Part shown: one piece after another, positions 1 to 5,885 of the stretch
Numbering within the stretch: position 1 is the stretch's first letter
Layout: each line of letters starts with the position of its first letter
NCBI GenBank assembly: GCA_003516865.1
Contig: DPBR01000051.1
Coordinates: 5,331 to 11,244 of the forward strand
DNA length: 5,914 nt
Direction of reading: 5' to 3'
Origin: Oscillospiraceae bacterium
GTDB lineage: Bacteria > Bacillota > Clostridia > Oscillospirales > Ruminococcaceae
Program-made: the position numbers and the translations under genes
The notes under the pieces: model-generated
The model's database searches: none
What the model saw: only the letters and a program-made list of their open reading frames with translations
What the model was told of the DNA's origin: nothing

Positions 1-60
1 TATGCCGAAAATTACCCTGAAATCAGCGGTATTTTTTCCGAAAACAGCACGGTTTTTCGC

Positions 61-372
61 TCAAATTAATTTATCGAAAAGTCCCGCCTCCTTTATCAGC
101 GGAAGAATTGTAAACAGCTTCAGAAATCGTATCGCCGAGTCGATTTTCGCGCGGTTTTCTTCGCGCAAAAGCGGCTTCAGCGCAAGCAAAAACCGCTCGT
201 TGTCGTCGGGCTGATTCAGCGTTTCAAAAAGGCTCATCATCTTCAGAAGCATCTCCGGGTCAAGTCCCGAAAAAAGTCCCTCGGATTGCTCCGAACCCGC
301 ACTCTCATCAGCTTTTTTCTCATCTCCGTCATCGTCCGAAAGCGCGCGGAGAAGCTCCTCGATTCCCTCCAT
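61..372 (-). CDS. small acidic helical protein of unknown function
   Basis: The product is 103 residues and its function is unknown. It starts at an ATG preceded by GAGGAGG (386-380) with a 7-base spacer, which is an excellent ribosome binding site, and it ends in TGA. The first ~35 residues are acidic, polar and probably disordered (DDDGDEKK, then ESAGSEQSEG). Residues ~38-103 look alpha-helical: a Met/Leu-rich segment (LDPEMLLKMMSLFETLNQ), then NERFLLALKPLLREENRAKI and a hydrophobic C-terminal helix (FLKLFTILPLIKEAGLFDKL). That last helix is too short and too interrupted by charge to call a confident membrane span. By my count the protein carries about 23 acidic and 13 basic residues. It lies 29 bases after the stop of another small gene on the same strand and is probably co-transcribed with it. 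From memory, proteins with this LLxALKPxL...IKLL...LLPLxKExGLF ending occur widely in Clostridia as unnamed families; I could not verify this. Confidence 0.75.
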   Translation of the reverse strand: MEGIEELLRALSDDDGDEKKADESAGSEQSEGLFSGLDPEMLLKMMSLFETLNQPDDNERFLLALKPLLREENRAKIDSAIRFLKLFTILPLIKEAGLFDKLI

Positions 373-401
373 AAACGCGCCTCCTCACCGCAGATTTTCC
401 G

Positions 402-629
402 CTATTTCTTGCCCAACAGCTTCATCATTTCTTCGGGCGACGACGCGCCTTTCAGCTTCGCCATCAGCTCCTCGTTGTGCAAAACCGCCCGCAGCTTCTC
501 TTTGTCAGCCTTCGACAGACCCGCCGAAAGCGCCTTCATATCGCCCTTTTCAAGCGTTTGCTTCAGGCTTTCGGGCGTTGTTCCGAGCTTTTTGCTCGCC
601 GCCGCTATCAGCTTATCATAATTGTTCAT
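402..629 (-). CDS. small basic helical protein of unknown function
   Basis: The product is 75 residues, beginning MNNYDKLIAAASKKLG and ending in a TAG stop. I chose the ATG at 629 because GGGGG (639-635) sits 5 bases upstream. An in-frame TTG at 671 would add 14 residues but has no good ribosome binding site and would start inside an A/T tract. The chain looks like four or five short amphipathic helices: a Lys-rich N-terminal helix, a TTPESLKQTLEKGD turn-helix, LSKADKEKLRAVLHNEELMA, and a C-terminal SSPEEMMKLLGKK. It has about 15 basic and 10 acidic residues, so it is net basic, opposite to the next gene in the operon. No signal peptide, membrane span or catalytic motif is visible. It resembles small clostridial proteins that, as I recall, databases sometimes label 'membrane trafficking protein' without experimental support. 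It is first in a likely two-gene operon running away from the phosphoesterase gene. Confidence 0.75.
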   Translation of the reverse strand: MNNYDKLIAAASKKLGTTPESLKQTLEKGDMKALSAGLSKADKEKLRAVLHNEELMAKLKGASSPEEMMKLLGKK

Positions 630-660
630 AATTACCCCCGTAAAATCGTCAATTCCGACT

Positions 661-676
661 GTTTTTTTCAAAAAAC
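661..676. promoter_or_regulatory. A/T-tract inverted repeat, possible UP element
   Basis: GTTTTTT (661-667) and AAAAAAC (670-676) are perfect 7-base inverted arms separated by only two bases. That gap is too tight for an RNA hairpin but fits an intrinsically bent DNA tract. Relative to the start inferred at about 715, it covers roughly -54 to -39, where RNA polymerase alpha-subunit UP elements lie. It could compensate for the poor -35 of the plus-strand promoter. Function is inferred from position and composition only. Confidence 0.3.
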
Positions 677-680
677 CGCT

Positions 681-708
681 TTTATTTTCCCGATAAAGAT
701 GATATAAT
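681..708 (+). promoter_or_regulatory. extended -10 promoter of the phosphoesterase-birA-CYTH operon
   Basis: A perfect TATAAT lies at 703-708 and is preceded by TG at 700-701, giving the extended -10 pattern TGnTATAAT. The best -35 is weak (TTTATT at 681-686, 16-base spacer). An extended -10 commonly tolerates a poor -35. Transcription would start near 715, leaving a leader of about 32 bases that contains the AAAGGA ribosome binding site (734-739) for the phosphoesterase. No riboswitch-like structure fits in so short a leader. Confidence 0.7.
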
Positions 709-721
709 TACTTTATAGGCA

Positions 722-727
722 ATTATA
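722..727 (-). promoter_or_regulatory. possible minus-strand -10 for the two small genes
   Basis: The minus strand reads TATAAT here. If used, transcription would begin near 715 and reach the basic small gene after a leader of about 86 bases. No recognisable -35 lies 16-18 bases upstream and there is no TG extension, so this is only the best candidate in an AT-rich stretch. It overlaps the leader of the plus-strand operon, and a second TATAA/TTATA inverted pair lies at 703-717. Confidence 0.2.
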
Positions 728-746
728 CTCCCGAAAGGACGAAAAT

Positions 747-1229
747 ATGAAAATTCTTGTCGTTTCCGATACCCATAAAAATTTTGACGCGCTCAAATCC
801 GTTGTCGATAAGGTCGATTTCGATATCCTTATTCACCTCGGCGACGGCGAACGCGAATTTTACGATATCCAAACGCTTTTCCCCGATAAGGGTATGATTT
901 ATGTCGCGGGAAACTGCGATTTCGGTCAGCACGAAACCGTTCATATCGCCAAAATCGGCGGCGTGCGAATCTTCTGCTGCCACGGTCACACACTTCACGT
1001 TAACGGCGGACTTGAACATCTTGTCGCTACGGCAAAGCAGAACAAGTGCAATATCGCGCTTTACGGTCACACGCACCTTTACCGCACCGAAATTATTGAC
1101 GGCGTTTTCGTGATGAACCCCGGCAGCCTCGGCTCACCGCGCGGCGGAAATATGCCGTCTTACGGCGTTATCACAATCGATACGGACGGTCGGATTGAGA
1201 TGAATATTATCACGGTGACGGCAAAATGA
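747..1229 (+). CDS. YfcE/MJ0936-family metallophosphoesterase
   Basis: This is a 160-residue single-domain calcineurin-like phosphoesterase, a typical length for the YfcE/MJ0936 group. The metal-binding motifs appear in order: DTH (Asp8, His10), GDGE (Asp33), GNCD (Asn56), HGH (His79, His81) and GHTH (His108, His110), followed by NPGS (124-127), a family signature. All expected metal ligands are present, so it should be an active cytosolic hydrolase using two divalent metals. Characterised relatives cleave model phosphodiesters in vitro; the physiological substrate is generally unknown and cannot be read from this sequence. The ATG start is supported by AAAGGA 7 bases upstream and by the immediate beta-strand MKILVVSDTH. 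It is first in a three-gene operon; its TGA overlaps the next ATG (ATGA), so translation of the ligase is probably coupled to it. Confidence 0.95.
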   Translation: MKILVVSDTHKNFDALKSVVDKVDFDILIHLGDGEREFYDIQTLFPDKGMIYVAGNCDFGQHETVHIAKIGGVRIFCCHGHTLHVNGGLEHLVATAKQNKCNIALYGHTHLYRTEIIDGVFVMNPGSLGSPRGGNMPSYGVITIDTDGRIEMNIITVTAK

Positions 1230-1954
1230 GTATGAAAACGATTTATCTTGAGCAAACCGACTCCACAAATTCTTTCCTCAAAGCGCGCTGCCGCGAGCTT
1301 CCCGACAAAACCGCAGTAACCGCGCTGCTTCAGACGGCGGGCCGCGGCAGGCTCGGTCACTCGTGGGAGGGAACTCCGGATATGCTCCCGATGTCCGTGC
1401 TCCTCAAAAATCCGCAGGAACCCGTCAACATCTCCGCGCGAACGGGACTTGCGGTCTGCGAGGCGCTTGAAAACGCGCTTCCAAGCGGACTTCACGCGGG
1501 CGTCAAGTGGCCGAACGACATCATTGTCGATAATCGCAAGGTCTGCGGTATTTTATGCGAGAGCGTGCGGTTTGGTGACTGTCTGAACATAATTATCGGC
1601 ATCGGCATAAATCTTTCTCAGAGTGAGGATTATTTCACTCGTTTGGGTATCCCGCACGGCGGCTCGCTGCTTTCGCTCACGGGGGTTTCGCCTGAACGAA
1701 ACGCGCTGTTCGAGAGCGTCGCGGAGCGCGTTATCGAGCGCTGCGGAATGAGTTTTTCCGAGGGCCGCGAGGATTATCGGGCGCGCGTTCTCAACATAGG
1801 AAAGGAAGTCAGGATTATTCGCGGCGAGAGCGTCCAAAACGCCTTTGCAGAGGGGATTTCCGAGAACGGATTTCTTATTTGCCGCGATGAAAACGGCGTT
1901 TTCGAGGTCAATTCGGGCGAGGTTTCCGTCCGCGGAAAGGAAGGTTATATCTGA
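1226..1954 (+). CDS. birA: biotin--[acetyl-CoA-carboxylase] ligase, monofunctional
   Basis: The enzyme activates biotin with ATP to biotinyl-AMP and transfers biotin to a lysine of carboxylase carrier proteins such as AccB. At 242 residues it contains only the catalytic and C-terminal domains, with no N-terminal winged-helix DNA-binding domain, so it is the group I type and should not act as a biotin repressor. Visible motifs are STN (13-15), the biotin-binding glycine/arginine loop GRGRLGH (39-45), KWPND (94-98, carrying the catalytic-site lysine), GIL (108-110) and GIGIN (125-129). The C-terminal SH3-like domain spans ~190-242. The last position of the glycine loop is His45 where many homologues have Arg. 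The start overlaps the phosphoesterase stop as ATGA and has only a weak purine stretch (GGTGACGG) upstream, which favours translational coupling. An alternative ATG two codons later is less well placed. The stop overlaps the next start by one base. Confidence 0.95.
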   Translation: MSMKTIYLEQTDSTNSFLKARCRELPDKTAVTALLQTAGRGRLGHSWEGTPDMLPMSVLLKNPQEPVNISARTGLAVCEALENALPSGLHAGVKWPNDIIVDNRKVCGILCESVRFGDCLNIIIGIGINLSQSEDYFTRLGIPHGGSLLSLTGVSPERNALFESVAERVIERCGMSFSEGREDYRARVLNIGKEVRIIRGESVQNAFAEGISENGFLICRDENGVFEVNSGEVSVRGKEGYI

Positions 1955-2508
1955 TGATTGAAAACGAATTCAAGATTATGCTCAGCGAGGCTCAATACGC
2001 GCTGCTACGCGATTTTTACGAATGGGACGACGTGATTTCGCAGACAAACCACTATTTCGATACCGACGAGCTTGACCTGCGCGCGCGACACATTACCTGC
2101 CGCACGCGCGAAATCGCGGGAGATTATTTTTTGCAGCTAAAACTCCCAACGGACGAGATTTTTTCGCGCGTTGAACTTGAAAAAAAGCTTGATTTTCTCC
2201 CTGCGGAAATTATCGGAGAGGAACTCCGCAAGCTTGCGGAAAACGTTGATTTCCCGAACGTAAAAAGGCTCGGTTCGCTCCGCACAAACCGCCTTGTAAA
2301 GCGCTTTCACGGCGCTGAAATCGACCTCGACGAGAGCGAATATTTTGGGAAAACCGACTATGAGCTGGAAATTGAGTTTACGGACGAAAACGCCGCGCGA
2401 AAGCTCCTCGCGGACGTTCTGGATATCATCGGCGAAAATCGCTCGGAGGACGTTGTCTGCAAAGGAAAAATTCAGCGGTTTATCGATGAATTTCTGCTCC
2501 TGAAATAA
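1954..2508 (+). CDS. CYTH-domain protein (triphosphatase/class IV cyclase superfamily)
   Basis: The product is 184 residues, a single CYTH domain. This superfamily (CyaB-like adenylyl cyclases, thiamine triphosphatases, inorganic triphosphatases, YjbK-like proteins) binds triphosphate compounds inside a beta-barrel tunnel lined with acidic and basic residues. The hallmark ExExK appears at residues 3-7 (ENEFK), which also fixes the start. Other expected elements follow: NHYFDT (32-37), a basic strand LRARHITCRTRE, LQLKLP with Lys63, RVELEKK, the arginine cluster RLGSLRTNRLVKR, the acidic strand IDLDESEYFGKTDYELEIEF (Glu137, Glu139, Glu141) and a late CKGKIQRF. All barrel residues I would expect seem present, so it is probably active. 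Simple triphosphate hydrolysis is the commonest bacterial activity, but cyclase activity cannot be excluded. The start overlaps the birA stop (TGATG), with AAGGAAGG 9 bases upstream. It is last in the operon, and a terminator follows within 6 bases of its stop. Confidence 0.92.
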   Translation: MIENEFKIMLSEAQYALLRDFYEWDDVISQTNHYFDTDELDLRARHITCRTREIAGDYFLQLKLPTDEIFSRVELEKKLDFLPAEIIGEELRKLAENVDFPNVKRLGSLRTNRLVKRFHGAEIDLDESEYFGKTDYELEIEFTDENAARKLLADVLDIIGENRSEDVVCKGKIQRFIDEFLLLK

Positions 2509-2513
2509 AAATA

Positions 2514-2551
2514 TCCCGCCGATTTCACGCGATTTCGGCGGGAATTTTATT
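2514..2551. terminator. bidirectional rho-independent terminator
   Basis: A perfect 9-base stem pairs TCCCGCCGA (2514-2522) with TCGGCGGGA (2535-2543) around a 12-base loop. On the plus strand it is followed by ATTTTATT, ending the phosphoesterase-birA-CYTH transcript. On the minus strand the flank reads TATTTTTAT, so the same stem can end gatCAB transcription, whose last stop lies 36 bases before it. It sits between two convergent operons, as expected for a shared terminator. Confidence 0.85.
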
Positions 2552-2579
2552 CGGTTGCCTCGTAAAAACGATTTTTCGG

Positions 2580-4013
2580 TTATTCCGCGAGTTTCTTCCG
2601 CAGATAATCCTGAATTGCCTTCGGCGAAGCCGCGCCCTTCAGCGCCTTGTTCGCCTGTCCCATAAAGAATCCGAACACCTTTTGGTCGCCGCTCTTGTAC
2701 TGCTCAACGGGCTTCGGATTATTTGCAATTATCTCGTCCACAACTTTCGCCAGAAGGTCGTTGTCCTCCTTAATCCACAAATCCTGCGCGTTCGCGATTT
2801 CATCGGGCGAACCGCCGTTTTCAACAAGCTCGCCGAGTATCACTTTCGCGTTCGACTGCGACACCTTGTCCATCTGAAGCAGCTCCACAAGCCGCGCGAA
2901 CTCCGCTCCCGTGAATTTCAGCGCTTCCATATCAACTTCGCCAAGATTTATCCTGCGCGTAAGCTCGCCGACAATGTAATTCGCAATCGCTTTAGGGTTA
3001 TCGTATGCCGCGACAGCCTCGTCGAAAAAGTCGCAAACGCGCTTATTTCCAACGATTATATCCGCGTCCGCTTTCTTTAAGCCAAGCGCGTTTACATAAC
3101 GCTCAACGCGCTGTTCGGGAAGCTCCGGAATGGAGTTCTTGATGGCTTCAAGCTCCTCCTCCGTGAAAATAATCGGCGGAATGTCGGGGTCGGGGAAATA
3201 ACGGTAGTCGTGCGCGTCCTCTTTCGAGCGCATCGCCGTCGTTTCACCAAGAGCGTCGTTGAAGCGGCGCGTTTCCTGTATAACGCGCTCTCCGCTCTCG
3301 ATTACCTCCTCCTGACGCTCGATTTCAATCTCAATCGCACGCGAAATCGCTTTCAGCGAGTTCAGATTTTTAAGCTCGGTTCTCGTGCCAAGCTCGCTGC
3401 TCCCTTTCGGCGCTATCGAAATGTTTACGTCGCAGCGTATCGAGCCTTGCTCCATCTTGCAGTCGCATATCCCCGCGTACTGCAAAAGCAGCTTTATCTT
3501 CTCCAAAAACGCGATAACCTCGTCAGCGCTGTGGAAATCAGGCTCCGTCACAATCTCGATAAGCGGTATTCCGCAGCGGTTGTAGTCCGCAAGAGATATC
3601 CTGTTTACCTCGTCGTGAACGAGCTTTCCCGCGTCCTCTTCAAGGTGAATTCGGTTAATCCTGATAACCTTTTCTTCGCCGTTTACGTTTATTTTAACCT
3701 CGCCCGCAAGACACACGGGACGCGGCATCTGGCTTATCTGATACGCTTTCGGCAGGTCGGGATAGAAATAGTTCTTTCTGTCCCATTTTGTGAAGCGGGA
3801 AATATCGCAATTCATCACATATCCCGCTTTTATGATATATTCAACGGCTTTTTGGTTGAGAACGGGCAGAGTTCCCGGCATACCGCTGCAAACAGGGCAG
3901 CAGCGCGAGTTCGGCGTTCCGCCGAATTCAGCCGAACAGGTGCAGAATACTTTCGATTTCGTCAGCAGCTCCGCGTGTATCTCAAGTCCCATTGTAGGAT
4001 AAAACGCACTCAT
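2580..4013 (-). CDS. gatB: Asp-tRNA(Asn)/Glu-tRNA(Gln) amidotransferase subunit B
   Basis: GatB binds the mischarged tRNA and phosphorylates its Glu or Asp side chain with ATP. The acyl phosphate is then amidated by ammonia delivered from GatA. The product is 477 residues, normal for the family. The N-terminal kinase-like cradle domain shows GLEIH (9-13), a zinc site with Cys24, Cys26, Cys39 and Cys42 (CTC and CPVC), the signature KWDRKNYFYPDLPKAYQISQ (76-95), HLEEDAGK (123-130) and RYFPDPDIP (271-279). A helical region and a YqeY-like tRNA-binding domain fill ~325-477, ending AIQDYLRKKLAE. I chose the ATG at 4013 over the in-frame TTG one codon earlier because GAGGAGG (4027-4021) then has an ideal 7-base spacer. 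It is the last gene of gatCAB, 12 bases after the gatA stop, and ends in TAA shortly before the shared terminator. Confidence 0.97.
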   Translation of the reverse strand: MSAFYPTMGLEIHAELLTKSKVFCTCSAEFGGTPNSRCCPVCSGMPGTLPVLNQKAVEYIIKAGYVMNCDISRFTKWDRKNYFYPDLPKAYQISQMPRPVCLAGEVKINVNGEEKVIRINRIHLEEDAGKLVHDEVNRISLADYNRCGIPLIEIVTEPDFHSADEVIAFLEKIKLLLQYAGICDCKMEQGSIRCDVNISIAPKGSSELGTRTELKNLNSLKAISRAIEIEIERQEEVIESGERVIQETRRFNDALGETTAMRSKEDAHDYRYFPDPDIPPIIFTEEELEAIKNSIPELPEQRVERYVNALGLKKADADIIVGNKRVCDFFDEAVAAYDNPKAIANYIVGELTRRINLGEVDMEALKFTGAEFARLVELLQMDKVSQSNAKVILGELVENGGSPDEIANAQDLWIKEDNDLLAKVVDEIIANNPKPVEQYKSGDQKVFGFFMGQANKALKGAASPKAIQDYLRKKLAE

Positions 4014-4020
4014 CAAGACA

Positions 4021-4028
4021 CCTCCTCA
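4021..4028 (-). promoter_or_regulatory. gatB ribosome binding site overlapping the gatA stop
   Basis: On the minus strand the sequence is TGAGGAGG: the TGA (4028-4026) ends gatA, and its last two bases open the GAGGAGG Shine-Dalgarno (4027-4021) for gatB. A ribosome terminating on gatA therefore covers the gatB initiation signal. This suggests coupled translation and balanced subunit amounts. It also decides the gatB start in favour of the ATG at 4013. Confidence 0.8.
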
Positions 4029-5474
4029 AAGCTTCGGAGCAACAGGCTTGAAGCCCTGCTCAAACGCGTCCGCACACTGCAAAATCGTCTGCTCGTCAAA
4101 ACGCTTTCCGATTATCGACATTCCTATCGGAAGCCCGCTTTCCGTGTAGCCGCAGGTTGTCGATATCCCAGGAAGTCCCGCGATATTCACCGTTACTGTG
4201 CAGATATCCGCCGTGTACATCTTAACCGGGTCGTTGTCCTGAGCACCGATTTTGTACGCGGGAGTGGGCGCCGTCGGCGTAAGAATTACGTCGCACTTGT
4301 CGAAAATCTCCGAGTATTCCTTTATAATCTCCTGCTTCAACGCAAGCGCTTTCTTGTAATATGCATCGTAATAGCCGCTCGAAAGAGCGTAGTTTCCGAG
4401 AAGTATGCGGCGCTTTACCTCCTCGCCGAAGCCCTTGTTTCTGCTGTCGATTATAAGCTCGCCGTACGTTCTTCCCTCGCCGCGATAACCGTACTTTATT
4501 CCGTCAAAACGAGAGAGGTTTGAAGCCGCTTCCGCGCAGGCTATCAGATAATACGCGGGTATCGCATACTTCAAGCCCGGAATCGAACACTCGATAAGCT
4601 CCGCGCCCTGTTTTTCAAGCGCGCGAGCAGCGTCCATTACGCTCTTTTTCACGCAGTCGTCGATAGCGTCCGAATAAAACTCCTTCGGAAGCGCGATTTT
4701 CATTCCCTTGACGGGCTGTCCGAGCTTTTCGGTGAAATCCGGAACGTCAATTCTCGCGGAAGTCGCGTCGTGACGGTCGCGCCCGCATATCGCGTTCAGC
4801 AAAATCGCACAGTCGCGCGCGTCGTTCGCTATCGGTCCTATCTGGTCGAGCGAGCTTGCAAACGCAACCAAGCCGTAGCGCGAAACTCTGCCATAGGTCG
4901 GCTTTATTCCCGTAACTCCGCAGAACGAGGCGGGCTGGCGTATCGAGCCGCCCGTGTCCGAGCCGAGAGCCGCCGGCGCAAGCGACGCTGCAACCGCAGC
5001 CGCAGAACCGCCCGAGCTTCCCCCCGGAACGCGCTCCAAATCATAGGGATTTTTCGTCTTTGCGAACGCGGAGGTCTGCGTTGAACCGCCCATCGCAAAC
5101 TCGTCCATCGACGCCTTTCCGAGCAGCACAAATCCCTGCTCGTTCAGCTTTTCGATTACCGTTGCGTTATACGGCGGAATAAAATTCTCGAGCATCTTGC
5201 TCGAACAGGTCGTTTTCACGCCCTCCGTGCAGATGTTGTCCTTGATTGCAAGCGGTATTCCCGTGAGCGCGGAGGCTTTTCCCGCGTCAATCAGCTTCTG
5301 TGCATTTTCCGCGTCGCAAAGCGCTTTTTCCTTGGTCACGGTAATGTATGAAAGCAGCTTTCCGTCAAGCCGCTCGATATTTCCGAGATATTCCCCGCAA
5401 AGCTCTGCGGCGCTTATCTTCTTTTCATCGAGAGCGCGGCGCAAATCGCGGATTTTCACTCTTGTCAGGTCCAT
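4026..5474 (-). CDS. gatA: Asp-tRNA(Asn)/Glu-tRNA(Gln) amidotransferase subunit A
   Basis: GatA is the glutaminase subunit. It hydrolyses glutamine and channels the ammonia to GatB. The product is 482 residues and complete, with the amidase-signature fold. The Ser-cisSer-Lys catalytic triad can be placed: Lys78 in LAIKDNI, cis-Ser153 in PGGSSGGSAAA, and the nucleophile Ser177 in GSDTGGSIRQP. These match the spacing of characterised GatA proteins (Lys79, Ser154 and Ser178 in Staphylococcus aureus, from memory). Other conserved stretches are GKASMDEFAMGGS and the C-terminal LTPTAPTPAYKIG and NIAGLPGISTTCG. The start ATG has AAGGAG 6 bases upstream and lies 15 bases after the gatC stop. The stop overlaps the gatB Shine-Dalgarno. 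It acts in the cytosol in complex with GatB and GatC, and nothing suggests truncation. Confidence 0.97.
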   Translation of the reverse strand: MDLTRVKIRDLRRALDEKKISAAELCGEYLGNIERLDGKLLSYITVTKEKALCDAENAQKLIDAGKASALTGIPLAIKDNICTEGVKTTCSSKMLENFIPPYNATVIEKLNEQGFVLLGKASMDEFAMGGSTQTSAFAKTKNPYDLERVPGGSSGGSAAAVAASLAPAALGSDTGGSIRQPASFCGVTGIKPTYGRVSRYGLVAFASSLDQIGPIANDARDCAILLNAICGRDRHDATSARIDVPDFTEKLGQPVKGMKIALPKEFYSDAIDDCVKKSVMDAARALEKQGAELIECSIPGLKYAIPAYYLIACAEAASNLSRFDGIKYGYRGEGRTYGELIIDSRNKGFGEEVKRRILLGNYALSSGYYDAYYKKALALKQEIIKEYSEIFDKCDVILTPTAPTPAYKIGAQDNDPVKMYTADICTVTVNIAGLPGISTTCGYTESGLPIGMSIIGKRFDEQTILQCADAFEQGFKPVAPKL

Positions 5475-5489
5475 ATTTCTCTCCTTATT

Positions 5490-5774
5490 TTATTCCACAA
5501 CTTTCGGTACGACATAGCAGCCGTCCGTGTTCTCGGCGTTCGCAAGCAGCTTTTCCGTCGGAAACGACTCCTCGGAAACGTCCTCGCGTGTGTCGCCGAA
5601 TCGTATTTCATTATTATCCTTTGTGTCGTCATATTCGAGGTCAAAGCTCTTGATTTCGTCCATAAGGTCGATTATGCTTCCCATTTCACCCATAACCTTC
5701 CTCATTCCGTCGTCGTCATAGGACAGCTTCGACAGACTGCACAAATGCTCTATCGTTTTCATATCAACCGCCAT
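5490..5774 (-). CDS. gatC: Asp-tRNA(Asn)/Glu-tRNA(Gln) amidotransferase subunit C
   Basis: GatC is a small, non-catalytic subunit that wraps between GatA and GatB and stabilises the complex. The product is 94 residues, a normal length. The N-terminal helical part contains IEHLCSLSKLSYDDD and the GEMGSIIDLMDEIKSFD helix. The C-terminal extended arm includes TREDV, a NAEN segment where families often have NAP, and the ending DGCYVVPKVVE, which matches the usual GYxxVPKVVE tail. I chose the ATG at 5774 (MAVDMKTIEHL) because AAAGGA (5788-5783) sits 8 bases upstream. A longer open frame reaching 5888 would run back through the promoter and gives an un-GatC-like N-terminus, so I reject it. It is the first gene of the operon, about 40 bases downstream of a near-consensus promoter. 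Confidence 0.95.
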   Translation of the reverse strand: MAVDMKTIEHLCSLSKLSYDDDGMRKVMGEMGSIIDLMDEIKSFDLEYDDTKDNNEIRFGDTREDVSEESFPTEKLLANAENTDGCYVVPKVVE

Positions 5775-5819
5775 AAAATCAATCCTTTCTTTGTTTTCGC
5801 AAAAACACAATACTCTTAT

Positions 5820-5848
5820 ATTATATCCTATTTCTGCTATTTTTTCAA
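5820..5848 (-). promoter_or_regulatory. SigA-type promoter of gatCAB
   Basis: On the minus strand, TTGAAA (5848-5843; 5 of 6 to consensus) and TATAAT (5825-5820; 6 of 6) are separated by exactly 17 bases. Transcription would start near 5814-5813, giving a leader of roughly 40 bases that carries the gatC ribosome binding site. No attenuator or T-box-like structure fits in this leader, so expression looks constitutive. Confidence 0.85.
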
Positions 5849-5885
5849 GATGTATTTGAGAATTTTGATGATTTGGCGAATTTAA

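Noticed and set aside
39..59. Possible hairpin after the acidic small gene (CGAAAA/TTTTCG)
   Set aside because: Only six AT-rich base pairs with a 9-base loop and no following T-run on the minus strand, so it is not a convincing terminator. I see nothing else in 1-60.
2..707. Plus-strand frames at 2-214, 286-621 and 477-707
   Set aside because: They are opposite the two small minus-strand genes, which have proper ribosome binding sites and protein-like helical sequences. The plus-strand translations are Ser/Phe/Arg-rich shadows.
723..1837. Minus-strand frames opposite the phosphoesterase and birA genes (723-1076, 1160-1495, 1553-1837)
   Set aside because: All are complementary to strongly conserved catalytic motifs on the plus strand; their products resemble no family I know.
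2564..2576. AAAAA-CGA-TTTTT inverted repeat just after gatB
   Set aside because: Five A-T pairs around three bases are too weak to act alone; the GC-rich stem at 2514-2543 explains termination.
2682..3080. 132-codon plus-strand frame inside the gatB region
   Set aside because: Antisense shadow of the GatB C-terminal domain; no motif and no supporting context.
3210..4523. Open frame of 437 codons on the plus strand, antisense to gatB and gatA
   Set aside because: gatA and gatB happen to be in the same reading frame, with only 12 bases between them, so one complementary frame stays open across both. The translation is low-complexity, rich in Arg, Ala and Tyr, has no recognisable motif, and the sense strand encodes two unmistakable conserved proteins.
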